64,000 nt of DNA from contig NZ_BILX01000029.1 in the NCBI RefSeq assembly GCF_004000785.1, forward strand, positions 18,763 to 82,762, given 5' to 3'. The stretch is from Paenibacillus ehimensis NBRC 15659. Lineage in GTDB: Bacteria > Bacillota > Bacilli > Paenibacillales > NBRC-103111. A program made the position numbers and the translations under genes. Below are positions 42,236 through 49,860 of the stretch, one piece after another. The notes beneath the pieces were generated by a model. The model did not search any database and had not been told where the DNA came from. It saw only the letters and a list, made by a program, of their open reading frames with translations. Every line of letters starts with the position of its first letter. Positions within the stretch are counted from its first letter, which is position 1.

Positions 42236-43279
42236 ATGAGAAAACCGGTAAAGATCGGCCGAATTTCGCTAGCGCTGCTGTTCATCCTGATGATGGCGCT
42301 GCTGACCGGCTGCGGACAAGAAATGATGGTGTTCGACCCGAAAGGGCCGATTGCCCAAGACCAGCGAGACCTGATCGTGATCTCGACCGTGCTTTGCCTG
42401 ATCGTGCTGGTTCCCGTGCTGGCCATGACGGCGGTCATCGTATGGCGCTATCGCGACGCGAAAGGAAACAAGGCGGCCTACAAGCCGAATTGGTCGCACA
42501 GTACGAAGCTGGAGATGATCTGGTGGGGGATCCCGATCGTGATCATCCTTATTCTGGCTGGCGTGACGGTAAAATATACGTACGCATTGGAGCCTTCCAA
42601 GCCGATCGAATCGGACCAAAAGCCGATCGTCGTTCAAGCGACGTCGTTGGACTGGAAATGGCTGTTTACTTACCCGGAGCAGGGAATTGCGACGGTGAAC
42701 TATTTGCAAATTCCGAAGGGCGTGCCGATCAAGTTCGAATTGACGTCTGACGCTCCAATGAACTCGTTCTGGATCCCGCAGCTTGGCGGACAAATGTATA
42801 CGATGTCCGGCATGGCGATGACCTTGTATCTGCAAGCCGACGAGGCAGGCAAATATTTTGGCACCGCAGCGAACTTCAGCGGGGAGCATTTTAACGATAT
42901 GAAATTCGACGTACATGCGACGTCGCGGGAAGAGTTCGACAAGTGGGCCGCAGGGATCAAAAAGTCGGCAAGTCCGTTGACCCAAGCCGGCTATGACGCA
43001 TTGGCCAAGCCGGGCCGCTCGGGCGAGCAGTTTTTCTCGTCGTTCCCGGATAACCTGTTCTACAACATCGTTACGAAATATGCAGTCGGCGGCTCGCATG
43101 GCGCTCATGGCGGTCACGGAGCGGTACCCGGCGGCAGCGGAAATGAATCCGGCGGGAAGCCGAGCGCTGCAGTCAGCGGCAGCAACAAGATGGAGGACGT
43201 AACCGCAGGCCAAGGCCACGGGGCTCATGGAATGGCCGGCGGCAGCGGACACGGAGCTCACAGCGCCTCCGGAAAATAA
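42236..43279 (+). CDS. qoxA: Quinol oxidase subunit II (QoxA)
   Basis: 347 residues. Lipoprotein signal with LLTGCG, two membrane helices, then the extracellular cupredoxin domain. The region that holds the CuA cysteines in cytochrome c oxidases reads QADEAGKYFGTAANFSGEHF without the CxxxC pair, so quinol, not cytochrome c, is the donor. The last 60 or so residues form a Gly/His/Ser-rich tail (SHGAHGGHGAV, GHGAHGMAGGSGHGAH), an unusual extension that could bind metal. GGAGAGG site before the ATG. It is the first gene of qoxABCD. The upstream gap 42030-42235 has TGACAA/TTGTCA half-sites but no certain regulator site. Confidence 0.93.
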   Translation: MRKPVKIGRISLALLFILMMALLTGCGQEMMVFDPKGPIAQDQRDLIVISTVLCLIVLVPVLAMTAVIVWRYRDAKGNKAAYKPNWSHSTKLEMIWWGIPIVIILILAGVTVKYTYALEPSKPIESDQKPIVVQATSLDWKWLFTYPEQGIATVNYLQIPKGVPIKFELTSDAPMNSFWIPQLGGQMYTMSGMAMTLYLQADEAGKYFGTAANFSGEHFNDMKFDVHATSREEFDKWAAGIKKSASPLTQAGYDALAKPGRSGEQFFSSFPDNLFYNIVTKYAVGGSHGAHGGHGAVPGGSGNESGGKPSAAVSGSNKMEDVTAGQGHGAHGMAGGSGHGAHSASGK

Positions 43280-43320
43280 ATGAACGCTCGATTTATTTCA
43301 CATAGAAAAGAGGCCCACTC

Positions 43321-45294
43321 ATGCTGGATACCATAAAACAATTCGCATCGGAGTTTTTCGTCACCGGGGATCCGCTCATTCTCGGGGCACAGGTAAGCAT
43401 CGGGCTTGCGATGGTGGCCATCGTCTTCGTGCTTACGTATTTCAAAAAATGGGGCTGGCTGTGGCGCGAATGGCTGACGACCGTCGACCATAAGCGGATC
43501 GGCATCATGTATATTATTTGCTCCATTCTGATGCTGTTCCGCGGCGGCGTCGACGCGCTGCTCATGCGGCTGCAGCTGGCGATGCCGGGCGTTGAATTTT
43601 TGCAGGCAGACCACTATAACGCCATCTTCACGACACACGGCGTCATCATGATTCTGTTTATGGCGATGCCGCTCATGTTCGGTTTGTTCAATGTCGTCGT
43701 CCCGCTGCAAATCGGCGCGCGCGACGTCGCCCTTCCGTTCCTGAACTCGCTCAGCTTCTGGCTGTTCTTCTTCGGGGCGATGCTGTTCAACATTTCGTTC
43801 GTCATCGGCGGTTCGCCGGATGCGGGCTGGCTGGCCTACCCGCCGCTGTCCGAGCTGTCCCACAGCCCGGGCGTCGGTCAAAACTTCTACATCTGGGGCA
43901 TCCAGATCTCAGGGATCGGGAGCTTGGCGACGGGGATCAACTTTATCGTGACGATTCTCAAAATGCGCGCGCCCGGCATGAAGCTGATGAACATGCCGAT
44001 GTTTTCCTGGTCGGTGCTGTCCAGCTGTATCATGATCATTTTCGCGTTTCCGATTTTGACCGTGACATTGTTCCTGCTGTTCCTTGACCGCTTTGCGGGC
44101 GCGCATTTCTTCACGCTCGACGGCGGCGGCAACCCGATGATGTATATCAACTTGATCTGGATGTGGGGTCACCCCGAAGTATATATCGTCGTCGTGCCGG
44201 CGTTCGGCATTTTCTCCGAGGTGGTTGCGACCTTCTCCCGGAAAAAGCTGTTCGGCTACTCTTCGATGGTATTCGCGATGATCGGGATCAGCGTCCTGTC
44301 GTTCTTTACGTGGGTCCACCACTTCTTCACGATGGGCTCCGGCGCGGATGTCAATGCATTCTTTGCGATCACGACGATGCTGATCGCCATACCGACAGGG
44401 GTCAAGGTGTTCAACTGGCTGTTTACGATGTTCCGCGGCCGGATCCGGTTCACGACACCGATGATGTGGGCGGTCGCGTTCATTCCGTGCTTCGTTATCG
44501 GCGGGATGACCGGCGTCCTGTTGTCCGTTGCTCCGGCTGACTTCCAATTTCACAACAGCTACTTCCTGATTGCGCACTTCCACCAAGTGCTGATCGGCGG
44601 CGTCGTGTTCGGATACTTCGCAGGTCTTTACTACTGGTGGCCGAAAATGTTCGGCTTCAAGCTGAACGAGCGCCTCGGCAAATGGGCGTTCTGGTTCTGG
44701 AACATCGGCTTCTATATCTGCTTCATGCCGCAATATTTCCTCGGACTCGACGGCATGACGCGCCGTACGTATACGTACGATTTTGACATGGGCTGGGGAC
44801 CGCTTAACTTCGTTTCGACGATCGGCGGCTTCCTGATGGGGATTGCGTTCATTTTCCAAGTATGGCAGATCGCATACAGCATCAAAAATCATGAGAAAGA
44901 TACGACAGGCGACGCTTGGGACGGCCGCACGCTCGAATGGACGATTCCGTCGCCGGCGCCGATGTACAACTTCGCCATTACGCCGACCGTGCAGGAAACG
45001 GACGACTGGTGGGAGCGGAAGCAGAGAGGCGAGAAGCCGCTCGCTCCGATTCCGGATGCGAAGCTGGAGCCGATCCATATGCCGAAAAACTCGGCGATTC
45101 CGTTCATCAAGTCCGCGCTCTGGTTCTTCGCCGGGTTCGGGTTCGTATGGAACTGGATGTGGCTGACGATTCCGGCGCTTGTCGGCATCGCAATCTGCAT
45201 GCTGGCGCGTTCGTTCTCGTACGATACCGACTATTACATTCCGGTCGATGAAGTGAAGCGGACAGAGCAACTGGCAAGGGGGGCAAAAGCTTAA
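43321..45294 (+). CDS. qoxB: Quinol oxidase subunit I (QoxB)
   Basis: 657 residues, heme-copper oxidase subunit I. It has the heme and CuB ligands in TTHGVIMI, WGHPEVYIVVVP (His and cross-linked Tyr), WVHHFFTMG and HFHQVLIGG. About fourteen or fifteen membrane helices are expected, as in QoxB/CyoB. It reduces oxygen to water and pumps protons in the cytoplasmic membrane. The stop overlaps the qoxC start (TAATG). Confidence 0.97.
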   Translation: MLDTIKQFASEFFVTGDPLILGAQVSIGLAMVAIVFVLTYFKKWGWLWREWLTTVDHKRIGIMYIICSILMLFRGGVDALLMRLQLAMPGVEFLQADHYNAIFTTHGVIMILFMAMPLMFGLFNVVVPLQIGARDVALPFLNSLSFWLFFFGAMLFNISFVIGGSPDAGWLAYPPLSELSHSPGVGQNFYIWGIQISGIGSLATGINFIVTILKMRAPGMKLMNMPMFSWSVLSSCIMIIFAFPILTVTLFLLFLDRFAGAHFFTLDGGGNPMMYINLIWMWGHPEVYIVVVPAFGIFSEVVATFSRKKLFGYSSMVFAMIGISVLSFFTWVHHFFTMGSGADVNAFFAITTMLIAIPTGVKVFNWLFTMFRGRIRFTTPMMWAVAFIPCFVIGGMTGVLLSVAPADFQFHNSYFLIAHFHQVLIGGVVFGYFAGLYYWWPKMFGFKLNERLGKWAFWFWNIGFYICFMPQYFLGLDGMTRRTYTYDFDMGWGPLNFVSTIGGFLMGIAFIFQVWQIAYSIKNHEKDTTGDAWDGRTLEWTIPSPAPMYNFAITPTVQETDDWWERKQRGEKPLAPIPDAKLEPIHMPKNSAIPFIKSALWFFAGFGFVWNWMWLTIPALVGIAICMLARSFSYDTDYYIPVDEVKRTEQLARGAKA

Positions 45295-45905
45295 TGGCAC
45301 ACACAGCGGCAAATCACGGACACGACGCTCACGACCACGGCCATCACGATCAAGAGTCGTTGAAGACGTTCGGCTTTTGGCTCTTCCTGATTACGGACGT
45401 TATTTTATTCGGCACGTTGTTTGCTACCTATATTGTTCTTCGCGGCAATACGAATGCAGGACCGACGCCCGAGGAACTGTTTCAAATGCCCGGCATTATT
45501 GCCGAAACGTTCATCCTGCTGACAAGCAGCTTTACGAGCGGGATTGCGGTGCTTGCGATGCATCGCGGCAACAAGCAGCAGCTGATCGGCTGGCTTGCGG
45601 TCACCGCGCTGCTCGGGGCGGCGTTCATCGCGCTGGAAGTGACGGAGTTCGTGCATATGGTGCACGAAGGCGCGACGATTTCCACCAGCGCTTTTCTATC
45701 CGCGTTCTTTACTTTGGTAGGGACGCACGGCTTGCACGTTTCGATCGGCTTGGTATGGATGATCGGGCTCATGCTTCAGCTCCGCAAACGCGGCATAAAT
45801 CCCGTAACCAAGCGCAAAGTGGAAAATCTCAGCTTGTACTGGCACTTTCTTGACGTCGTCTGGATTTTCGTCCTCACGGTCGTCTACTTGATGGGGGTGA
45901 TGTAA
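45294..45905 (+). CDS. qoxC: Quinol oxidase subunit III (QoxC)
   Basis: 203 residues with five membrane helices and a His-rich cytoplasmic N-terminus (HGHDAHDHGHHDQES). Family stretches are FGFWLFLITDVILFGTLFATYIVL, EVTEFVHMVHEGA and TLVGTHGLHVSIGLVWMI. It is a structural subunit that stabilises subunit I. It overlaps qoxB by one base and is followed by qoxD after one base. Confidence 0.95.
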   Translation: MAHTAANHGHDAHDHGHHDQESLKTFGFWLFLITDVILFGTLFATYIVLRGNTNAGPTPEELFQMPGIIAETFILLTSSFTSGIAVLAMHRGNKQQLIGWLAVTALLGAAFIALEVTEFVHMVHEGATISTSAFLSAFFTLVGTHGLHVSIGLVWMIGLMLQLRKRGINPVTKRKVENLSLYWHFLDVVWIFVLTVVYLMGVM

Positions 45906-45906
45906 G

Positions 45907-46239
45907 ATGGGGAATTCGCATGGAGCTTCTTCGCATGAGCAGCACGGCTCCCATGGCTCGCTGAAGTCTTATACGATCGGGTTCGTGCTTTCGATCATCT
46001 TGACGATCATTCCGATTACGATCGTATTGAACAGCATGCTGAGCAAGACGGCGACGCTGATCGTGATTCTTGCGATGGCCGTTCTTCAGTTCGTCGTGCA
46101 GCTCGTCTTCTTCATGCACCTGCGCGAAGGCGAGAATGCCCGCTGGAACATGATGGCGCTGCTGCTCGGCATGATCATTCTGCTGACGATCGTCGCAGGC
46201 TCGATCTGGATTATGACTTACAATGCGGTAGCGCATTGA
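45907..46239 (+). CDS. qoxD: Quinol oxidase subunit IV (QoxD)
   Basis: 110 residues with three membrane helices (YTIGFVLSIILTIIPITIV, LIVILAMAVLQFVVQLVFFMHL and MALLLGMIILLTIVAGSIWIM), typical of CyoD/QoxD. The N-terminus is again His/Ser-rich. It completes the oxidase operon, which ends at the terminator 46245-46268. Confidence 0.94.
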   Translation: MGNSHGASSHEQHGSHGSLKSYTIGFVLSIILTIIPITIVLNSMLSKTATLIVILAMAVLQFVVQLVFFMHLREGENARWNMMALLLGMIILLTIVAGSIWIMTYNAVAH

Positions 46240-46244
46240 GGTGA

Positions 46245-46268
46245 GGGGCGAGAAATCGCCCCTTTTTC
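46245..46268 (+). terminator. Terminator of the qox operon
   Basis: GGGGCGA-GAAA-TCGCCCC followed by TTTTT. Confidence 0.88.
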
Positions 46269-46291
46269 TATTATTCATTGCTAGAATAGTA

Positions 46292-46300
46292 TGGTATAAT
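46292..46300 (+). promoter_or_regulatory. Extended -10 of toxin gene 2
   Basis: TGGTATAAT, an extended -10 element, with no clear -35. About 60 bases before the toxin start. Confidence 0.5.
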
Positions 46301-46365
46301 TATGTATCACAATAGAATGGCTTATATGGGCGGTCGGCTAGCCTCTCGGAAGGGAGGTGATGCCC

Positions 46366-46479
46366 GTGGAGGTTAAAGACGTTTTGACGCTCATGATCAG
46401 TTTCGGCATGCTGCTTATCGCGCTGTTGACTCTGGTTGTGACCATTGTCAATGCGATTAACCAAAACAAAAAGAAATAG
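46366..46479 (+). CDS. Holin-like type I toxin, copy 2
   Basis: A small hydrophobic peptide, MEVKDVLTLMISFGMLL then IALLTLVVTIV, ending QNKKK, with one membrane helix. GTG 46366 is preferred (GGAGG 8 bases upstream); ATG 46360 would add two residues. The leader pairs CCTCTC (46342-46347) with GGGAGG (46352-46357) and hides the ribosome site. It is the same family as the minus-strand copy at 4825-4938, including leader and terminator sequence. Membrane depolarisation is the usual effect of this class; here that is inferred. Confidence 0.8.
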   Translation: MEVKDVLTLMISFGMLLIALLTLVVTIVNAINQNKKK

Positions 46480-46587
46480 ACCGCCCTCAGCATAGGTAGC
46501 GGTCGATTCATGACTAGTTCTTATTCTGCTTAGCCACCGCCCTTAAAAGCGGCTATTGTGCGGGAGTCGTGTTGGCGCACGGCTCTC
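46465..46587 (-). ncRNA. Antisense RNA antitoxin 2 (predicted)
   Basis: Predicted RNA of about 120 nt on the minus strand, from the promoter at 46593-46621 to a stem (GACCGC 46479-46484 with GCGGTC 46499-46504) whose minus-strand flank is T-rich. It overlaps the 3' UTR and the last codons of the toxin, mirroring copy 1. Confidence 0.62.
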
Positions 46588-46592
46588 TTTTT
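46562..46592 (+). terminator. Terminator of toxin mRNA 2
   Basis: GGGAGTCGTG-TTGG-CGCACGGCTC stem followed by CTTTTTATTA. Nearly the same stem as at copy 1. Confidence 0.7.
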
Positions 46593-46621
46593 ATTATACA
46601 GTACGGGTTCCGTACTGACAA
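46593..46621 (-). promoter_or_regulatory. Promoter of antitoxin RNA 2
   Basis: Minus-strand TTGTCA (46616-46621), exactly 17 bases, TATAAT (46593-46598): a near-consensus promoter, as expected for a strongly made antitoxin RNA. A palindrome fills its spacer. Confidence 0.72.
46599..46617. promoter_or_regulatory. Palindrome in the antitoxin promoter spacer
   Basis: CAGTACGGGTTCCGTACTG, perfect 8-bp arms around three bases, occupying the -10/-35 spacer. A protein binding here would shut off the antitoxin RNA. Copy 1 has no such palindrome. Confidence 0.5.
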
Positions 46622-46659
46622 TATTACATAATATATTACTTAATATATTCATATCCGGC

Positions 46660-47016
46660 TCAGTCCCGCATCATGATAAGCGCCTGCGGAATAACGAGCC
46701 AGAAGCCTGACACCGGCATGAAAAAGACGCCGACGAGACAAAGCCCAAGCATGTAGACGCCGATAAATTTCGGGATTTCCATTCTTTTGACTTGGGTCAG
46801 CCAGCGGATCAGTTCGGCCAGCATAAACAGAAGGGCGCCGAATAGCAGGAACCAGAAGGCCGAACCCCGGTCGTAATGAGGATCAATGCTGTTAAATAGT
46901 CCGCTCCGTCCGATATCTGCAAGCGGCTGCCAATAAACGAAAATGCCGACTACCGTATGCAGTACCGCCGTCCAAGCAAGCATCGTGCCCGAATAAGATT
47001 TAAGTTTGGCTGCCAT
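46660..47016 (-). CDS. DUF6463 membrane protein
   Basis: 118 residues with four hydrophobic segments, including GTMLAWTAVLHTVVGIFVYW, WFLLFGALLFMLAELIRWL and YMLGLCLVGVFFMPVSGFWLVI. The pattern fits the DUF6463 family of small membrane proteins with unknown function. I use ATG 47016 (MAAKLKSYSG), inside the end of the preceding gene; this overlap of 17 bases indicates translational coupling. It is the last gene of the MarR-ArsA operon. Confidence 0.75.
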   Translation of the reverse strand: MAAKLKSYSGTMLAWTAVLHTVVGIFVYWQPLADIGRSGLFNSIDPHYDRGSAFWFLLFGALLFMLAELIRWLTQVKRMEIPKFIGVYMLGLCLVGVFFMPVSGFWLVIPQALIMMRD

Positions 47017-47590
47017 AAACAAATCGCTCCTTCTCCGCATTGGTTTTGATCGCTCTGAGCAGACCGCGCCGGATCAAGGCGCTGCCGGGATAAATCAGCA
47101 GCCAATACAGCCCGAATTTCAGCCGTACCGCCCTGTCCTTCGTTTGAATCCGCGTCTCGGTGAAGACCGTCATCGTTCCGTTCGGCTGCTCCTGTATCTG
47201 GAAGTTCATGACCGCCTTCGCTTGACGCGGGTTGTCACAAGCGATAAACGCCTGCGCCGAATGTAAGCGGATCGGCTCGTAACCAGCCGGTTTCCAGAAC
47301 GTGCCGACCACGCCGACAACAAACTCCTGCCCTTCGCTTTCTTCCAGCAGTATGAATCCGCTGCGCATCATTCGCTTTATAAACGGTTCGTCGCCGTCGA
47401 AAGCCGCCGGTTTGACTTTGCCGGCCAGCCGGGCCGGAAGCGTCCGAATGCCGAACAGCAGGCGCAGCACGGGAACCTCCCCGTATTTTACTTCGCGAAT
47501 CGCACGATAGACCGCAACCCTCGACGCGCGGATGTTGATCGAATGCTTTTCGTGGTAATGGTAGACCGGCAAATAGCGGTCGAGCAGCAT
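47000..47590 (-). CDS. SRPBCC-like protein, unknown ligand
   Basis: 196 residues, soluble, with a helix near the C-terminus (WLLIYPGSALIRRGLLRAI) that may be membrane-facing. INIRASRVAVYRAIREV, FWKPAGYEPIRL and MTVFTETRIQT resemble START/polyketide-cyclase (SRPBCC) proteins, which bind hydrophobic ligands in a deep pocket. The match is by pattern only. ATG 47590 (MLLDRYLPVYHYHEKH) has GGAGG at 7 bases; two upstream in-frame ATGs (47596, 47611) are too close to or before that site. Confidence 0.65.
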   Translation of the reverse strand: MLLDRYLPVYHYHEKHSINIRASRVAVYRAIREVKYGEVPVLRLLFGIRTLPARLAGKVKPAAFDGDEPFIKRMMRSGFILLEESEGQEFVVGVVGTFWKPAGYEPIRLHSAQAFIACDNPRQAKAVMNFQIQEQPNGTMTVFTETRIQTKDRAVRLKFGLYWLLIYPGSALIRRGLLRAIKTNAEKERFVYGSQT

Positions 47591-47647
47591 GGCCATACCT
47601 CCTCGTCTCAAGCTCTAAGGCTCCGGGCGGCAAACGGTGCTATGGCG

Positions 47648-47884
47648 TCAATCGGTGATGTCGATCGAACCGCGGAAACGGCTCGTCGATTTTCTGCCTG
47701 CCGCCTCTGACGGATCGTTCGTCCGGTCGATTGCGGCATCGAGCAGGCTGCGAAGGCCAAGCAGGGCTTCTCTGCGGGAAGCGAGGAAATGGCTGCGCGC
47801 CCCGGCGGGAATAAATTCGGCAATCAACGTTTCTTGCGCCTCCGACAAGCTGTCCAGCAGTCTTGCTACTTTATCGGCTCTCAT
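47648..47884 (-). CDS. Small protein after the ArsA ATPase, unknown
   Basis: 78 residues, MRADKVARLLDSLSEAQETL at the start, mostly helical and basic towards the end. It overlaps the ArsA gene end by 14 bases, so it is probably translated by coupling. No membrane segment or known motif is visible. The position between the ATPase and the SRPBCC-like gene suggests a shared role. Confidence 0.6.
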   Translation of the reverse strand: MRADKVARLLDSLSEAQETLIAEFIPAGARSHFLASRREALLGLRSLLDAAIDRTNDPSEAAGRKSTSRFRGSIDITD

Positions 47885-49085
47885 CGTTTTCCTCCTTTTC
47901 GGGTTCGCCCGGCAGCTCTCTTTCGCCGAAGCGGATTGCCAGCTTCTGCTCCGTAAACCGGGCACCGGCAATCGGACGGCCGAGCAGGATGCGCGGCAGC
48001 ACCACTTTGCGCTTGTAAGGACCGGCTTGGACGGTCAGCTCGTCGCCTTTCTGGCTGAGCGACAAGTCGCTTTTGTCAACAAAAGGCAGCATCAGATCCA
48101 GGAAGTAAACGTCGTCCTCCTTGCGGATCTCCTGCACCTTCCCCAGGTGAAGCACCTCCGAGACATTGCGGCCGCCGAAGGCGGCTTCGCCCATCTGAGC
48201 GAGGAGCGGCAGGCCGTGAACTTCGGATTTCATCAGCGGAATGCGGAAGATCGGCAGCGGGCTGAAGCAGTCGCGAATTTCTTCTTCATATTTATCTTGA
48301 GCCGCACGCCATCCGGCCCAATAGCCGGTGCCCGCTTCCTCCGGCAGCACGCGGTTGACGACCACCGCATCGGTATTGAAGCCGAACAAATTCAAATAGG
48401 TGAACGCTCTGCGCGCCTCGGAGATCACCATCTTCTCCGGATTGATGACCATGCGGATGGAGGTCGTCTCCGAATCGAGAATCAGGCTTTGCAGCAGCTC
48501 CAGCTCGCGGGCGAGCGACTCGATGCTGTTCATGACATTGTCGTCTGGCAGCTCCAGCCCGCCTGTGACGATTTTGGCGACGGGACGCACCAGCTTCACC
48601 AACCGGCGCTCGTACGGGAAAATTTTGTCCATCCACCAGCCGAGCACGTTCGGATAGCTGAGCAGCCGGAGCGTCTCTCCGGTCGGCGCGCAATCGACGA
48701 CGATGACGTCGTAGTCGCCGCTGGCCGCATGGCGCTTGATTTCCAGCAGGCTGAACAGCTCCTCCATGCCGGGGAACACAAGCATTTCCTCCGTCGTCAC
48801 GTCGCTAAGATCGGCCCAGTTCATCAGGCCGGCCAACCAGCCTTGGACCGCACCCCAGTGCCTTTCCGTTTCGCGCAAGCTGTCCACCTCTTGCCCCCAT
48901 AAACGGTCGGCAATGGGAACAGGACTGCTGCCAAGCGGCTGATCGAACGAATCGGATAAGCTGTGCGCCGCATCCGTACTCATCACAAGCGTACGAAGCC
49001 CCTGCGCCGCAAGCGCGACACCCGTTGCCGCAGCGACGCTTGTTTTGCCGACGCCGCCTTTGCCGGTATACAAAATGATTCTCAT
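47871..49085 (-). CDS. ArsA/Get3-family ATPase with C-terminal HSP20-like domain
   Basis: 404 residues. The deviant Walker A GKGGVGKT at the N-terminus, switch DAAHSLSDSF, DCAPTGETLRLL and VVNRVLPEE mark the ArsA/Get3 group. The last 90 residues (VYFLDLMLPFVDKSDLSLSQKGDELTVQAGPYKRKVVLP) resemble the ArsA HSP20-like domain. It is one catalytic half only, like Get3, not the duplicated arsenite-pump ArsA, and no arsB or arsenic cysteine triad is near. It may chaperone a membrane or lipid-associated client. GGAGGG precedes the ATG pair at 49088/49085. Confidence 0.88.
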   Translation of the reverse strand: MRIILYTGKGGVGKTSVAAATGVALAAQGLRTLVMSTDAAHSLSDSFDQPLGSSPVPIADRLWGQEVDSLRETERHWGAVQGWLAGLMNWADLSDVTTEEMLVFPGMEELFSLLEIKRHAASGDYDVIVVDCAPTGETLRLLSYPNVLGWWMDKIFPYERRLVKLVRPVAKIVTGGLELPDDNVMNSIESLARELELLQSLILDSETTSIRMVINPEKMVISEARRAFTYLNLFGFNTDAVVVNRVLPEEAGTGYWAGWRAAQDKYEEEIRDCFSPLPIFRIPLMKSEVHGLPLLAQMGEAAFGGRNVSEVLHLGKVQEIRKEDDVYFLDLMLPFVDKSDLSLSQKGDELTVQAGPYKRKVVLPRILLGRPIAGARFTEQKLAIRFGERELPGEPEKEENDESR

Positions 49086-49099
49086 CATATCCCTCCATT

Positions 49100-49117
49100 T
49101 AGTACGATTTCGTAGTA
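49100..49117. promoter_or_regulatory. MarR operator candidate before arsA
   Basis: TAGTACGATTTCGTAGTA, an imperfect palindrome in the marR-arsA gap. It is identical at 15 of 18 positions to the site at 49703-49720. Confidence 0.5.
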
Positions 49118-49154
49118 TTTAGTTAAAAAAATAGGGGCTGCGGTTTAAGCGAAT

Positions 49155-49643
49155 TTAATCGTCTATCCGGATTTTCCGGACGGTGCGATCGGATGGCAAG
49201 CTGCCTTTGTCTTCTTTGTGCTGCAGCGCTTTGCCTACTTTGACCGCGAGCGTCAGAAACTGCTGCAGCTCCTCCGGAGAGAGAGCCGCCTGTACGCGGG
49301 CAAACATGTTTTCCATCATGGCTTTCGCCTGGCCTGCCAGCTTGCGGCCTTCGTCGGACAGCCTGACCAGAATGATGCGCTGATCTTTGTCGGATTGATT
49401 GCGCTCGGCAAGACCTTTGCGGACCAGACGTTTCGTCAGGCTCGTCACCGTGCTGAGCGGCGCTCCCAGTTCCGCGGCCAGCTCCGACATAGTCAGCTCG
49501 CCGCGATATTCGAGGAACATGAGCGCGGAAATTTCGGAGCGGTTCAACGTTTGCTCCAGTTCCGCCGCCTCCGCCATCAAGCTCATGGGCCGCAGACCGT
49601 GTTTGAAAAATAGCTCCAGCATCTGCTCCATCAACGGCTGCAT
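49155..49643 (-). CDS. MarR-family transcription regulator
   Basis: About 162 residues. The winged helix-turn-helix shows the MarR pattern LNRSEISALMFLEYRGELTMSELAAELGAPLSTVTSLTKRLVRKGLAERNQSDKDQR with the wing RIILVRLSDEGRKLA. The start is uncertain: GGAGG lies directly before ATG 49643, while TTG 49634 or ATG 49631 have better spacing; a GTG at 49667 has no ribosome site. It heads the operon with arsA and three following genes. Its promoter contains a copy of a palindrome repeated before arsA, which suggests self-regulation. Confidence 0.9.
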   Translation of the reverse strand: MQPLMEQMLELFFKHGLRPMSLMAEAAELEQTLNRSEISALMFLEYRGELTMSELAAELGAPLSTVTSLTKRLVRKGLAERNQSDKDQRIILVRLSDEGRKLAGQAKAMMENMFARVQAALSPEELQQFLTLAVKVGKALQHKEDKGSLPSDRTVRKIRIDD

Positions 49644-49668
49644 CCTCCAATGTATTGCACATTTCACT

Positions 49669-49686
49669 TACTACGATATGGAACTA
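49669..49686. promoter_or_regulatory. MarR operator candidate near the marR start
   Basis: TACTACGATATGGAACTA agrees at 15 of 18 positions with the pattern TASTAYGATTTCGTASTA shared by the two other sites. Confidence 0.4.
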
Positions 49687-49698
49687 ATTTACGGTTTC

Positions 49699-49727
49699 AT
49701 TTTACTATGATTTCGTACTAATGGCAA
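49699..49727 (-). promoter_or_regulatory. Promoter of marR with operator in the spacer
   Basis: Minus-strand TTGCCA (49722-49727), 17 bases, TAAAAT (49699-49704). The operator-like TACTATGATTTCGTACTA (49703-49720) fills the spacer, the usual place for MarR self-repression. Confidence 0.6.
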
Positions 49728-49812
49728 GAGTGACGTTTATGTTCGGGTGAAAATGAAGCGGGGGAGGATGCTAGACGGCGATGGAGCGCTGCGGTTCGAC
49801 AAGGAAAGAAGG

Positions 49813-49844
49813 AAATAACGCCCCCGCATTCGGGGACGTTATTT
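49813..49844 (-). terminator. Terminator of the Lrp/AsnC gene
   Basis: AAATAACG and CGTTATTT with CCCCG/CGGGG inside; the minus strand continues with TTCCTTCTTTCC. Confidence 0.55.
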
Positions 49845-49860
49845 GATGAAGAAACACCGT

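Noticed and set aside
47871..49085. An arsenic resistance operon
   Set aside because: The ATPase is single-domain and Get3-like, and no arsB, arsC or arsR gene is nearby, so the arsenic role suggested by the family name is not supported.
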